The notes beneath the pieces were generated by a model. The model ran no database searches. It was not told the DNA's origin and worked only from the letters and a program-made list of their open reading frames with translations. The translations under genes and the position numbers were made by a program. A DNA stretch of 64,000 nucleotides, from contig NZ_JACVOQ010000007.1 in NCBI RefSeq assembly GCF_018882325.1, forward strand, positions 1 to 64,000. Reading direction: 5' to 3'. Positions 36,881-46,211 of the stretch are shown piece after piece (within the stretch, counting starts at the first letter, position 1; every line of letters begins with the position of its first letter). The DNA is from Polynucleobacter sp. 78F-HAINBA (lineage in GTDB: Bacteria; Pseudomonadota; Gammaproteobacteria; Burkholderiales; Burkholderiaceae).

Positions 36881-36895
36881 AAATACCAATATATA

Positions 36896-36944
<49 letters not shown>

Positions 36945-36953
36945 AATAAGTAG

Positions 36954-36989
36954 AAGGCTTCTAGGTCAATTGACTCAGAAGCCTTTTTG
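36954..36989 (+). terminator. Second copy of the tRNA terminator after attR
   Basis: AAGGCTTCT and AGAAGCCTT pair over nine bases before a T run. The arms are nearly those of 18073-18106 while the loop differs, so the two copies have diverged. Confidence 0.75.
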
Positions 36990-37129
36990 CTTTTCTGCAG
37001 CCTTGAAGCATAAAAGCCCTGCCCCAAATGAGGGAAAAGAGCACTCTTCACATCCTCAGTCGTCTACTATTCTTAATACAGGGCATAAATTAACAATTCC
37101 CATGAATTGCCTTTTTTGGAGATTAAGTA

Positions 37130-38098
37130 ATGACATTAGTAAGCAAATTGATTGCGATAGCCTGCGGCTCATTGATTAGCTTTGGCGCAATAGCCCAAAA
37201 CTATCCCAGCAAACCCATCAAGATCATTGTTCCGTTTGCCCCTGGCGGTAGCACTGACATCATTGCACGCAGCATGGCCGACCCTTTAAGCAAACAACTA
37301 GGTCAATCTGTCATCGTAGAAAACAAAGCAGGTGGTGGTGGCTCTGTTGGCGCCCTAGAAGTGGTGCGTGCCCCAAAGGATGGCTACACACTAGGAATTG
37401 CAACAATCTCGACTACAGCATCTAATCCAGCGATTAATGGCAAGATTGGATATGACCCACTGAAGGATTTCACGGCAATTACGAATATTGCTGCGACACC
37501 AAATGTCATCGTGGTGAACCCATCATTCCCAGCACGAGATTACAAAACGTTTATTGAAGTTATCAAAAAGAATCCCGGTAAATATTCTTATGCAAGTTCA
37601 GGTACCGGCGGTATCGGTCACATGCAAACAGAATTGTTTAAGAGTTTGACTGGAACATTTATCGTTCACATCCCTTACCGTGGCGCAGGCCCTGGCCTTA
37701 TCGATGTGGTAGCCGGTCAAGTACCCATCATGTTCGACAACTTACCTTCTGCCCTCCCCTTCATCAAAGATGGCAGGCTAATTCCAATTGTGATTGCCGC
37801 ACCAAAACGTCTAGCGATCCTGCCGAACGTTCCAACATTTGCTGAAGTAGGTTTAGCACCAGCAAACAGAATGGCCTACTACGGCCTATTGGGTCCAGCA
37901 GGTCTACCTAAGGATGTTGTAGATAAGATTTATGCAGCCGCTCAAAAGGCTGTACAAGATCCCGCAGTTAAAAAGCGCATTGAAGACACTGGATCCATCA
38001 TTAACGTTAATGGTCCAGAGGCATTCTCCAAAGAAATAGCTGCTGAATATGCAACATATAAAGATGTGGTTACCAAGCAGAAATTAGAGTTAGAGTAA
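37130..38098 (+). CDS. Bug/TctC-family periplasmic solute receptor
   Basis: A 322-residue receptor with a signal peptide (LIAIACGSLISFGAIAQ) and the family start YPSKPIKIIVPFAPGGSTDIIAR. Further motifs are YSYASSGTGGIGHM and HIPYRGAGPGLIDVVAGQ. A GGAG ribosome site stands eight bases before the ATG. It is a single-gene unit with its own terminator, right next to the island border and with no transporter or metabolic gene beside it. The substrate is unknown. Orphan receptors of this kind are numerous in the order. Confidence 0.88.
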   Translation: MTLVSKLIAIACGSLISFGAIAQNYPSKPIKIIVPFAPGGSTDIIARSMADPLSKQLGQSVIVENKAGGGGSVGALEVVRAPKDGYTLGIATISTTASNPAINGKIGYDPLKDFTAITNIAATPNVIVVNPSFPARDYKTFIEVIKKNPGKYSYASSGTGGIGHMQTELFKSLTGTFIVHIPYRGAGPGLIDVVAGQVPIMFDNLPSALPFIKDGRLIPIVIAAPKRLAILPNVPTFAEVGLAPANRMAYYGLLGPAGLPKDVVDKIYAAAQKAVQDPAVKKRIEDTGSIINVNGPEAFSKEIAAEYATYKDVVTKQKLELE

Positions 38099-38116
38099 TT
38101 TCTGAGTCGTCTAATG

Positions 38117-38140
38117 AAAAACCGCCCGAGGGCGGTTTTT
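38117..38140 (+). terminator. Terminator of the Bug receptor gene
   Basis: AAAAACCGCC and GGCGGTTTTT pair around CGAG; both flanks give T or A runs, so it can act in both directions. Confidence 0.88.
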
Positions 38141-38160
38141 CTGCACTCGTCACTTCCTAC

Positions 38161-38802
38161 TTAGTGAGAATGGCCTTGTGAATTCATTGGCATTTTATTG
38201 GGATTACTGTTTGGCATATTGCCGCCACTCATCATCTGCTGATGCATTGCCTTCATTCCTTCGTGCATCTCTGGATGACAGAACTCATGGTCAGCATCAC
38301 TGCTAGCGGCACCCATTTGGTGAGCACTGTTACCTTTGTAACCCAGGAGAGATGGATCTAGCATGCCAGCAATCATGGCGATGTGCCCAAACACCAAAAA
38401 TAATGCAACACAAATTGCATGAATTTTGAGTTTGCCCATTTGATCTAAGGCTTTATTTACAAAACCAAATTCCTGCAAAGCAATCCAGATTAAAGGTAAA
38501 CCGCCAATCAAATAACTGCCTACTGCTATCACATCAATGGCAGTACGCCATTCATTATTTTTTGTGATGGGCAGTACCGCAGTAGTCATTAAATAAGCGA
38601 TGACACCAATAAAATATAAGCCTACTGTTGTTCCTGAAAAACGATTCAGGTGATAAACAAAGCCATCGAACTTTCGCGTAAACAGAATGTAAAGCTCGGT
38701 GATTGCTAAAGTCTCGGCCAGCACAACTGGTATGGCCATAAAGATCAACAGATTCCAAGGCTGGTTATCAGCCAATAACTGCATATAGTGAGTCATATTC
38801 AT
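38161..38802 (-). CDS. Four-helix membrane protein with His/Met-rich tail
   Basis: A 213-residue inner-membrane protein with four hydrophobic segments (about 16-42, 55-78, 88-108 and 124-147). The C-terminal 55 residues are rich in His, Met and Asp (HEFCHPEMHEGMKAMHQQMM, ending GHSH), a composition seen in copper or other metal-handling proteins. It resembles an uncharacterised family (possibly DUF6803). A secreted cysteine/histidine protein lies just upstream on the same strand, which supports a metal-related pair. Function is inferred from composition only. Confidence 0.65.
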   Translation of the reverse strand: MNMTHYMQLLADNQPWNLLIFMAIPVVLAETLAITELYILFTRKFDGFVYHLNRFSGTTVGLYFIGVIAYLMTTAVLPITKNNEWRTAIDVIAVGSYLIGGLPLIWIALQEFGFVNKALDQMGKLKIHAICVALFLVFGHIAMIAGMLDPSLLGYKGNSAHQMGAASSDADHEFCHPEMHEGMKAMHQQMMSGGNMPNSNPNKMPMNSQGHSH

Positions 38803-38860
38803 TGCTATTCTCCAAAACGGAAATTATCTAAAGGCATCTAGATGCCACAATCAAAAGTGA

Positions 38861-39196
38861 TTACAGATAAGTTCTGGGAGGCTTGTAAATGGACTCGGTA
38901 ATATTAGATGCAAGTAATTCGGTATTGATATGCGTATACGTCTCAGGCTGCTTGGGTGCAAAAAAATCAGGCGGAGTAATCAGAATTGCCACTACTGCAC
39001 AGCAATAATGGGAAGCGCCGGCATTAGCACTCGACTTGCCCTCTTCAATATGGCCAATTGATGCAGTCTCTTGGCAATGGTCATAGCTGGAGATGGCTAC
39101 CTCACCACTTGCTACATTCAAATCAACAGGCATCATCGCAGCATTAATTTGACTGACGAAGAGGCTGATAAAGAGAAGCGTGATGAATTTTTTCAC
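38861..39196 (-). CDS. Small exported Cys/His protein
   Basis: A 111-residue protein beginning with GTG at 39196 and a signal peptide (KKFITLLFISLFVSQINAA). The mature part has HCQETA, HYCCAVVAI and a PPR near the end, an arrangement that resembles DUF2946-type periplasmic proteins near copper genes. It precedes the His/Met-rich membrane protein gene by 58 bases. A metal-binding role is inferred. It is convergent with nothing and stands upstream of the membrane protein in the same direction. Confidence 0.55.
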   Translation of the reverse strand: MKKFITLLFISLFVSQINAAMMPVDLNVASGEVAISSYDHCQETASIGHIEEGKSSANAGASHYCCAVVAILITPPDFFAPKQPETYTHINTELLASNITESIYKPPRTYL

Positions 39197-39253
39197 ACCT
39201 TTAGTTTACGCTGAATATCAAGATGAGGAAGGCGCAAGGTTAAATTTAGCATC

Positions 39254-39646
39254 TCAGGCGGTTAATGCTAGATACGCAATAAACGCGGACCTGTTTTCTC
39301 CGGCCTTTTTTGCTTTTGCATCTAATCTTGCCAATACCCTCTTTGGAAGGGTGATATTGATTCGCTCTATTTCATCTGAGAGCAACGCTGGATCAATCTC
39401 AACGATTGCCCAAGTCCAACCTTTAAATTCTTTCCGCTTTTGCAGCTCCCTTAAAGAGCTTGGCTTTGGTATTTCTTGATTGCGATCTAAAGCAACTTCA
39501 ATCCATAGCTCTATCGCTTCTTTAGCATTTTCAATCGCTTCATCAATACCGTTATCCCCTGCTGAATAACATCCGGCCAAATCTGGCACCACAACACCCC
39601 AGGCCTCCTTTGCGGATCCCGGCTCAATTGCAATTGGATATTTCAT
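39254..39646 (-). CDS. hicB: HicB antitoxin
   Basis: A 130-residue antitoxin with the degraded RNase H fold of HicB (MKYPIAIEPG, AWGVVVPDLAGCYSAGD, EAIENAKEAIELWIE) and a C-terminal ribbon-helix-helix (INITLPKRVLARLDAKAKKAG, then SAFIAYLAL) for DNA binding. It neutralises HicA and represses the operon. It overlaps hicA by four bases. This system lies outside the island, between core genes. Confidence 0.93.
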   Translation of the reverse strand: MKYPIAIEPGSAKEAWGVVVPDLAGCYSAGDNGIDEAIENAKEAIELWIEVALDRNQEIPKPSSLRELQKRKEFKGWTWAIVEIDPALLSDEIERINITLPKRVLARLDAKAKKAGENRSAFIAYLALTA

Positions 39647-39837
39647 GTGAGACTCCTCTTTAAATCAGCCTGTTTCAATATTTTTTCCACTAAACCAATG
39701 CCTAAATCTTTTTTGGGATGTGGAATGCATATATGTCCACTCTTTGTGCTGTGAACAAAGATGTGATGCGACCCCTTTATCCTGCTGAGCTCCCATCCAT
39801 CCGCCCTCAGTAGCTCCATTAGTTTTTTACTATGCAT
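39643..39837 (-). CDS. hicA: HicA mRNA interferase toxin
   Basis: A 64-residue double-stranded-RNA-binding-fold toxin with the signature KKLMELLRADGWELSRIKGSHH, whose glycine and histidine are the active-site region, then HPKKDLGIGLVEKILKQA. It cleaves mRNA. A GGAG ribosome site lies six bases before the ATG. It is the first gene of hicA-hicB and lies 46 bases after comEC on the same strand. Confidence 0.94.
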   Translation of the reverse strand: MHSKKLMELLRADGWELSRIKGSHHIFVHSTKSGHICIPHPKKDLGIGLVEKILKQADLKRSLT

Positions 39838-39882
39838 CTATCTCCTTTTTATATTATACACACCATACACACATTAATAACC

Positions 39883-42372
39883 CTACCTTGCCTCCCTATG
39901 CCACAAGCGGTTGCTATCCTGCCGCCAAAAATGAGGTTCCGTTTTCTTTGAGTCTGATCTGACTGGAAATTCCCAAACTTGTGCACCAGTATTTGGCGTT
40001 TGATAAAACGGAATAACCATACTTTGGTATCGGGCGGTGACCGTTGGATGTGGATGCCCATATCGATTGCGATACCCATTTTGTGCAAATGCTTCGTCGG
40101 GACTCAATGCTGTTAAAAGCTCTTGAGATGAGGATGTTTTGCTGCCGTGATGTGGCGCCATAAATATCAACGTTCTATCTTTTAAATCATTAAGGGCATC
40201 TTGAGTTAGTCGCTCAACGATCTCAGCTTCACCCTGCTTTTCTACATCACCCGTTAACCAAAACGAAGTTGTTTTATTACGAACTTCCAGCACACAACTC
40301 ACCTCATTGGGCTTTCTGGGATGCTGATCCTCAAAAACCGTGAACTCATTGGGATGCCAAATATGAAACTCCACCTCATCCCACACCCATTTCTGACTGA
40401 AGCGACAAGGGATAGCGGGGATCTTTCTATCCTCTAAATTTGCAAGCAAAGGATTGGTGCTCGGCAAGGACCCCATCATCAACTCAAAGCTAATTTCTTT
40501 GAGTAAGCTTGCAGCGCCTCCAATGTGATCGCTATCACTGTGACTAATTACCATGCGATCAATATGATTGATTCCCCGTCCCCTCAGATAGGGCAGGATA
40601 ATTCTTTGGCCAGCATTATCTTTCCCCTGAATAGGTCCCGTGTCATACAGCAATCTTTTTGATTTAGTTTCTATCAGGACTGCTGTGCCTTGGCCGATAT
40701 CGAGTACCGTTGCCCTAAACTCGCCGTTTGCCAAATTGATATTACTTAGTGGTTGAATAAATAAAGTTGCGCACAATACGAGCCCAATGGCTCTGGATGG
40801 CCAGCCCTCTCGAATGGATCCAGGACGAATCGCTATGACAATACCGATTGTGGATAGCCCTACTGCCCACCAAGTAGGCTGACTTGACCAGGCAATGGCC
40901 CACCTCCAGCTCGCCATCCAAGCTAGCATGATGGCTAAGTAGTCCATCGTGGCGTGCGCTGGTATCAGCAACCATTTCCCAATGAAGTCAGGTAATAAAG
41001 CGCCAGCTATGGCCAGGGGCGTCACGATATAGCTGACCACGGGAATGGCAACAGCATTTGCCAATGGGGAAACTATTGAGACTTGATAAAACCAATACAG
41101 GGTCAATGGAAGAAGCGCAATAGTAACCACAGCCTGCACTCGGCAAGCTTCACGCAGTGCTTGAGTGACTCTATATCTCCAATCAAGCTCTAGCTCCCTG
41201 CCAGTAGGCAACCCCAATAAGCCATCAGAATCCTGCATCGCATACAAAATAGCTGCCACCGCCCCAAATGAAAGCCAGAACCCTGGCGTATAAGGCGCCA
41301 TTGGATCGATCAGTAGCACAAAGGTTAGGGCCCACCACCAAATATCAAATGATCTTGGATTTCTGCCAGACCAAAGCGCAAAGGCAACCACACCCACCAT
41401 ATACATAGTTCGCTGAGCCGGAATCTGAAACCCGGCCAGCCAGGCATATACAAATGCCGTCAGAAATCCCGCAGCCGCAGCAACTTTGCTAACAGGTATC
41501 AATAGCGGCAGAGTATTACGACGCCATAAAAATGTAGCGAGCATGGCGCCAAATCCTGCCAACATCGTTACATGGAGTCCTGAGATAGATATGAGATGCC
41601 CAATGCCAGTGGCATTAAATACGCGCCAATCATCTTGATCAATTGCGTTTTGATCGCCCATCACAAGTGCCGTAATCACACCACCATAACGCGCATCTTT
41701 TGGCAGTAAGCGTTGAATCTTTTGCCGTAATTTCCTGCGCTGATACTCCATGGCTAAAGCGAATTCGGAAAAATGAATATCTTTGTCGGCAATCAATTTC
41801 CCAGATCGCACGGAACCACTGGCACCAAAGTCTTGATGAAATGACCAGCGCTCAAAATCAAAGGTATAGGGATTAAGAGATCCATAAGGCCTTTTGATCT
41901 TGACCTTGAATTCCCAACGCTGACCTGGAATGACCTCGGGTACATCTTGAGGATTACGCCATGCTGGCTGCCAACTCAAATACACCTGGGGTGGAAATGA
42001 TTCAATCAACTCCTTACCCAAAAAGGCCTGATCCACCTCAAATGAAAACTTTGCTCCACTAGGAGAGCTCTGTGGCAAAGCATTAACCCTCCCCTCGAGA
42101 ATGAGATCTTTGCTTTCATACTCTATCGAAAGGACATTGGCCAATCGACCTTGTGCGTAATGTGCATTCCAAGCAAATCCTAAGGCGAAACAACAAACTG
42201 CTAGAAATGCACTGCTCCCATAGCGATTTTGGATTGAGGCGTAATTGATGTAAACGCCAAATAGGGAAATGACAATGGTCGCTGTACAGATCCAAGCCCA
42301 ATTCTCTGGCACGGCAGACAAAAATAGAAGAAGCGATCCCCCGGCGATGAACGCCGCAATATTGATGCGCAA
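39883..42372 (-). CDS. comEC: DNA uptake channel ComEC/Rec2
   Basis: ComEC carries single-stranded DNA across the inner membrane in natural transformation. The 829 residues begin at TTG 42372, with N-terminal membrane segments, an OB-fold DUF4131 part (about 75-190), the competence domain with ISISGLHVTMLAGF, and a C-terminal metallo-beta-lactamase domain (about 560-790) with HSDSDHIGGA. It follows tatD after four bases. The full length suggests a functional protein; the window has no other competence gene. Confidence 0.93.
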   Translation of the reverse strand: MRINIAAFIAGGSLLLFLSAVPENWAWICTATIVISLFGVYINYASIQNRYGSSAFLAVCCFALGFAWNAHYAQGRLANVLSIEYESKDLILEGRVNALPQSSPSGAKFSFEVDQAFLGKELIESFPPQVYLSWQPAWRNPQDVPEVIPGQRWEFKVKIKRPYGSLNPYTFDFERWSFHQDFGASGSVRSGKLIADKDIHFSEFALAMEYQRRKLRQKIQRLLPKDARYGGVITALVMGDQNAIDQDDWRVFNATGIGHLISISGLHVTMLAGFGAMLATFLWRRNTLPLLIPVSKVAAAAGFLTAFVYAWLAGFQIPAQRTMYMVGVVAFALWSGRNPRSFDIWWWALTFVLLIDPMAPYTPGFWLSFGAVAAILYAMQDSDGLLGLPTGRELELDWRYRVTQALREACRVQAVVTIALLPLTLYWFYQVSIVSPLANAVAIPVVSYIVTPLAIAGALLPDFIGKWLLIPAHATMDYLAIMLAWMASWRWAIAWSSQPTWWAVGLSTIGIVIAIRPGSIREGWPSRAIGLVLCATLFIQPLSNINLANGEFRATVLDIGQGTAVLIETKSKRLLYDTGPIQGKDNAGQRIILPYLRGRGINHIDRMVISHSDSDHIGGAASLLKEISFELMMGSLPSTNPLLANLEDRKIPAIPCRFSQKWVWDEVEFHIWHPNEFTVFEDQHPRKPNEVSCVLEVRNKTTSFWLTGDVEKQGEAEIVERLTQDALNDLKDRTLIFMAPHHGSKTSSSQELLTALSPDEAFAQNGYRNRYGHPHPTVTARYQSMVIPFYQTPNTGAQVWEFPVRSDSKKTEPHFWRQDSNRLWHREAR

Positions 42373-42376
42373 GTTC

Positions 42377-43237
42377 TTAAGAAGCGGATTGTGGGTTTAA
42401 GTTGTTAGTCATTAGAGATGACCAACGGGGCAATGCCTGCATGGCATTTTGCCAAACTGCCTTTGCAAATACTTCTTCACTAATGCCTCGAATGCCAGCC
42501 AATTGCTGAGCAATTCTGGGGAGCAAGGCAGGCTCATTAAATTGACCGCCCCCCTCCTTAAGCCATGCCGGCGGAATATCAGGTGCATCAGTTTCGGTAA
42601 CAATATTCTCCAGCGGAAGTTCTTGTAATAAGCGACGAATCTGCAATGCCCGATCATAGGTTGCAGCACCCCCAAAGCCAAGCTTGAAGCCTAGTTCAAT
42701 AAATTGCTCGGCTTGTTGATGACTGCCATTAAAAGCATGCGCTATGCCACTGGGAACCGTTCTTTTGCGCAGAGCTTTAAGAATGGCATCTTGTGAACGG
42801 CGCACATGCAAAATCACCGGCAACTGAAATTGCTGGGCCAAATCGAGCTGTTTATGAAAGAAATATTCTTGGCGCTGAGGGTCCAGGCCCTCAACAAAAT
42901 AATCTAAGCCAATCTCACCAATACCTACGAAACGCGGATCATCCAATGATTGCTCAATTTGATTTTTAAGAACCTCGATATCGCTCTCTTGAGCTTGATT
43001 GATATACAGAGGATGTATACCAAGCGTATAGACCAAACCTGGAATTGGATTGCCGTATTGGTTTGCTAAATTTTTAGCCTGCTCCCAATCAGAGGCTTGA
43101 ACCGTCGGCAGCAAAATGGCTTTAACACCCTTATTCACTGCACTTGAAACAATTTCCGGAAGTGTGCCATCAAACTCTGGCGCATCTAGATGGCAGTGGG
43201 TATCAACCCAAGCGAGCTCTGTGCTGGCATCGCTCAT
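42377..43237 (-). CDS. tatD: TatD-family DNase
   Basis: TatD is a metal-dependent 3'-5' exonuclease acting in DNA repair. The 286 residues show the metal site [11 protein letters not shown] at the start, [20 protein letters not shown], and ETDAPDIPP near the end. It overlaps lolD by four bases and is followed closely by comEC, so these genes share a transcript. Confidence 0.92.
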   Translation of the reverse strand: MSDASTELAWVDTHCHLDAPEFDGTLPEIVSSAVNKGVKAILLPTVQASDWEQAKNLANQYGNPIPGLVYTLGIHPLYINQAQESDIEVLKNQIEQSLDDPRFVGIGEIGLDYFVEGLDPQRQEYFFHKQLDLAQQFQLPVILHVRRSQDAILKALRKRTVPSGIAHAFNGSHQQAEQFIELGFKLGFGGAATYDRALQIRRLLQELPLENIVTETDAPDIPPAWLKEGGGQFNEPALLPRIAQQLAGIRGISEEVFAKAVWQNAMQALPRWSSLMTNNLNPQSAS

Positions 43238-43929
43238 TGTGCGAACGTCTTTAATACTCCGCGCTCTAAATGCAAAATACGGTCACAACGCTTGGCGCGA
43301 ATAGGATCATGGGTCACGATCACAAAAGCAGTGCCCTGCTCACGAGCAATATCCAACATCAAGTCAAATACGCCATCAGCAGTTTCAGTATCGAGATTGC
43401 CTGTTGGCTCATCCGCCAAGACGCAAGAGGGGCTACCCACTAGTGCGCGGGCGACTGCAACACGTTGACGCTCGCCACCAGACAGCTCACCTGGGGTGTG
43501 CTGAACTCGCTTTGCAAGGCCAACTGCGTGCAACATCGTATTTGCTCGCTCCATAGACTCTTCGTTACTTAAGCCGCGAATACGTAAAGGCAAAGCCACA
43601 TTCTCAACGGCGCTAAATTCATCTAAGAGGTGATGGAACTGATAAATAAATCCCAGACTCTGGTTACGCAGTTGATCCAATTTTCTAACAGGTAACTTAT
43701 GGAGATTCTCTCCAGCCAATATCACCGTGCCCGCGCTCGGCGTATCCAAACCACCCAAGAGATGCAGCAAGGTGCTCTTACCTGAACCAGAGGATCCAAC
43801 GATAGCCACCTTCTCAGAAGCGCTTACCTGCAAATCAATTTCCTTAAGGACATCAACTGCAGTTGATCCTTTGCCATAGGTCTTTGCTAGGCCCGAAGCG
43901 CTCAAAATGATTGAATTGGAATTACTCAT
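43234..43929 (-). CDS. lolD: Lipoprotein-releasing ABC ATPase LolD
   Basis: LolD powers release of outer-membrane lipoproteins from the inner membrane. The 231 residues have Walker A ([18 protein letters not shown]), the Lol-type loop [15 protein letters not shown], the signature [14 protein letters not shown] and Walker [13 protein letters not shown]. It overlaps lolC by eight bases. Confidence 0.95.
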   Translation of the reverse strand: MSNSNSIILSASGLAKTYGKGSTAVDVLKEIDLQVSASEKVAIVGSSGSGKSTLLHLLGGLDTPSAGTVILAGENLHKLPVRKLDQLRNQSLGFIYQFHHLLDEFSAVENVALPLRIRGLSNEESMERANTMLHAVGLAKRVQHTPGELSGGERQRVAVARALVGSPSCVLADEPTGNLDTETADGVFDLMLDIAREQGTAFVIVTHDPIRAKRCDRILHLERGVLKTFAQ

Positions 43930-45184
43930 AACGCAATGCCTCCGCAGGCTGAACTTGGGCCGCGCGGCGACTTGGATACAAAGTGGCTAACACTGAAAGG
44001 CCGAAAGCCATCAAGCCAACCGTAACAACATCAGATAAACGAACATCTGAAGGCAACTCACTAATAAAGTACACATCGCGTGGCAAGAAGCGCACACGGA
44101 AGATCGCTTCAATGGCCGGAACGATCACATCGATATTTAATGCAATTAGAAGACCCAAGCCAACGCCCGCTAGAGAACCCAGTAAGCCAATCGCTAAGCC
44201 TTGTACCAAGAAGATCCGCTGAATGAGCCCTGGGCTTGCACCCATGGTTCTTAAAATCGCAATGTCGGCCTGCTTCTCATTGACAGTCATCACCAAGGTA
44301 GATACCAGATTGAAAGCAGCTACAGCAATGATCAATGTGAGGATGATGAACATCATCTTTCTTTCGGTTTGAACAGCAGCAAACCAATTTCGGTTAGAGC
44401 GTGACCAATCGCTTACCCATAAAGCCTGTGGAACAACCTGAGCTAATTCAGCGGCAATTTCTGGGGCACGCTGCATATCATCCACCTTCACACGTAACCC
44501 TGATGGGTCTTGTAAGCGCAACAAGGCGGCCGCATCTTTCCAATGCATGATCGCCAAAGAACTGTCGTATTCATAATGACCGCTATCTACAATACCAACT
44601 ACCTGGAGTGTTCGCATTCTGGGCATGGCACCTGCAGGCGTCAGATCACTTTCTGGCACTATTAAATTAATACGATCACCCACACGCGCACCAACAATAT
44701 TGGCAAGCTGAGCACCCAAGGCAACCCCGAAAGCGCCCGGCTTGAGATCCTCGATACTGCCAGCAACGAACTGCTTGGGTAAATCAGAAACCTTACCCTC
44801 TTCACTTGGTAATACTCCACGAATAGCCACGCCACGCATAACATTCTCGCGGCTCAATAAACCTTGTGAACTCACCATTGGGGCAACACCAACTACGTGG
44901 GGCTGAGCAGCCACCTTCAGCGCAATCGGCTGCCAGTTGGCCAAACCATCTGGGGCGGTAATTTCAATATGGGAGAGTACGGACAGCATACGGTCGCGCA
45001 CTTCCTTCTGAAAGCCATTCATGACTGAGAGAACCACAATCAAAGCTGCAACGCCTAAAGCGATGCCTGCAGTAGAGATTCCGGAAATAAAAGAGAGAAA
45101 GCCATCACGCTTACCCACTGTCTTACGACGCTTGGATCGGGTATAGCGCAGGCCAATTTCTAGCTCAATAGGAAGTCTCAACAT
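43922..45184 (-). CDS. lolC: Lipoprotein-releasing permease LolC/LolE
   Basis: The membrane partner of LolD. The 420 residues have one N-terminal membrane helix after [20 protein letters not shown], a large periplasmic domain, and three C-terminal helices from about residue 275. The opening [15 protein letters not shown] is typical. Betaproteobacteria often have one such gene instead of separate lolC and lolE. It begins the lolC-lolD-tatD-comEC run and is divergent from the rpfE-like gene by 46 bases. Confidence 0.94.
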   Translation of the reverse strand: MLRLPIELEIGLRYTRSKRRKTVGKRDGFLSFISGISTAGIALGVAALIVVLSVMNGFQKEVRDRMLSVLSHIEITAPDGLANWQPIALKVAAQPHVVGVAPMVSSQGLLSRENVMRGVAIRGVLPSEEGKVSDLPKQFVAGSIEDLKPGAFGVALGAQLANIVGARVGDRINLIVPESDLTPAGAMPRMRTLQVVGIVDSGHYEYDSSLAIMHWKDAAALLRLQDPSGLRVKVDDMQRAPEIAAELAQVVPQALWVSDWSRSNRNWFAAVQTERKMMFIILTLIIAVAAFNLVSTLVMTVNEKQADIAILRTMGASPGLIQRIFLVQGLAIGLLGSLAGVGLGLLIALNIDVIVPAIEAIFRVRFLPRDVYFISELPSDVRLSDVVTVGLMAFGLSVLATLYPSRRAAQVQPAEALRYE

Positions 45185-45230
45185 AGCTACAGTTTAGTGA
45201 ATTAAACGAGTAAACCGATGGATTCTGTAA

Positions 45231-46211
45231 ATGCCACCTAAAATCAGGGGAATGACTGCCAATTTGACCACCCAAGCCAGCAATATGCGGCGCTTTACCC
45301 TGATGGCGTCAGGGGAAGATGCTGTTGACGCTGGACTTGAGCGGAATGCTCCGCCCAGCGGATTACCGCAAGAGCGCTTTCTATTGGGCGATCGGCTGCC
45401 AATAGCCCCAGTCTTACTATTGAGTCAGAGTGATTTGGCTGTTAACCCAAATGAAACTATTGCCTGTCTCCAGCCAGTCCATTTCCACGCTACCCGAGAT
45501 CATTTGATCCTGATGGCCCAAAGTCAGATTGATCTGACCGCAAATGAATCCTCTAAATTGCTACAGACTGCCCTTCCTTTTATTGAAGAGGATTTTGGCA
45601 GCAAGATTTTATTTCAGGGGCAAGGTGATTGGTTTATTCCAGCAGGGCCATTTGCTAGCCTGGCAACTCACTCTATTGATCAAGCTCATGGTCGCAACAT
45701 TGATTGGTGGATGCCACGCGATACCAGCGAGGTTGGCATCGCTAAGCTTTGGCGCAAACTTCAAAATGAAGTTCAAATGCTTTGGCACATTGATACCGTG
45801 AATGAAGAACGCGAGCAGCACAGACTGCCAAGCATTAACTCCCTTTGGATTAGCGGTATCGGTAAGCTGGCGGATATTCGGATTCCCCAACCACTTCAAA
45901 ATGCAAGCCAGGTATATGGAGGGCATCCTCTTTTAGCCGGGCTGGCTAAATATCTTGGAATTCCTCAGCAAAGTGATATTGATTTCTCAAGACTGCAAAA
46001 TGCCTTTGCGTGGATTGATCGACCCGAAAGTATTTGGGATGACTTAAGAAGAACTCTTTTGAGTAATGAGTTAGATGAAATTGAAATCATTGACTTTCCT
46101 AATGGTCAAGCTCGTCACAGAATCTTCACAGCTAAAGACTTGAATAAAAAGTCCTGGGCATTCTGGAAAAAATCAGAACCTTTAGCTTGGTCGGAAATCA
46201 TTTCAGCATGA
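45231..46211 (+). CDS. RpfE-like protein upstream of recJ
   Basis: A 326-residue cytoplasmic protein that fits the family called RpfE in Xanthomonas and, by weak similarity, cofactor-independent phosphoglycerate mutase in some annotations. Its end overlaps recJ by four bases, as in other members of the group. Motifs seen are DWFIPAGPFASL, IDWWMPRD and INSLWISGIGKL. The molecular function is unknown. Several starts are possible (45231, 45252, or an ATG before RRFTLMASG); the first is given. Confidence 0.7.
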   Translation: MPPKIRGMTANLTTQASNMRRFTLMASGEDAVDAGLERNAPPSGLPQERFLLGDRLPIAPVLLLSQSDLAVNPNETIACLQPVHFHATRDHLILMAQSQIDLTANESSKLLQTALPFIEEDFGSKILFQGQGDWFIPAGPFASLATHSIDQAHGRNIDWWMPRDTSEVGIAKLWRKLQNEVQMLWHIDTVNEEREQHRLPSINSLWISGIGKLADIRIPQPLQNASQVYGGHPLLAGLAKYLGIPQQSDIDFSRLQNAFAWIDRPESIWDDLRRTLLSNELDEIEIIDFPNGQARHRIFTAKDLNKKSWAFWKKSEPLAWSEIISA

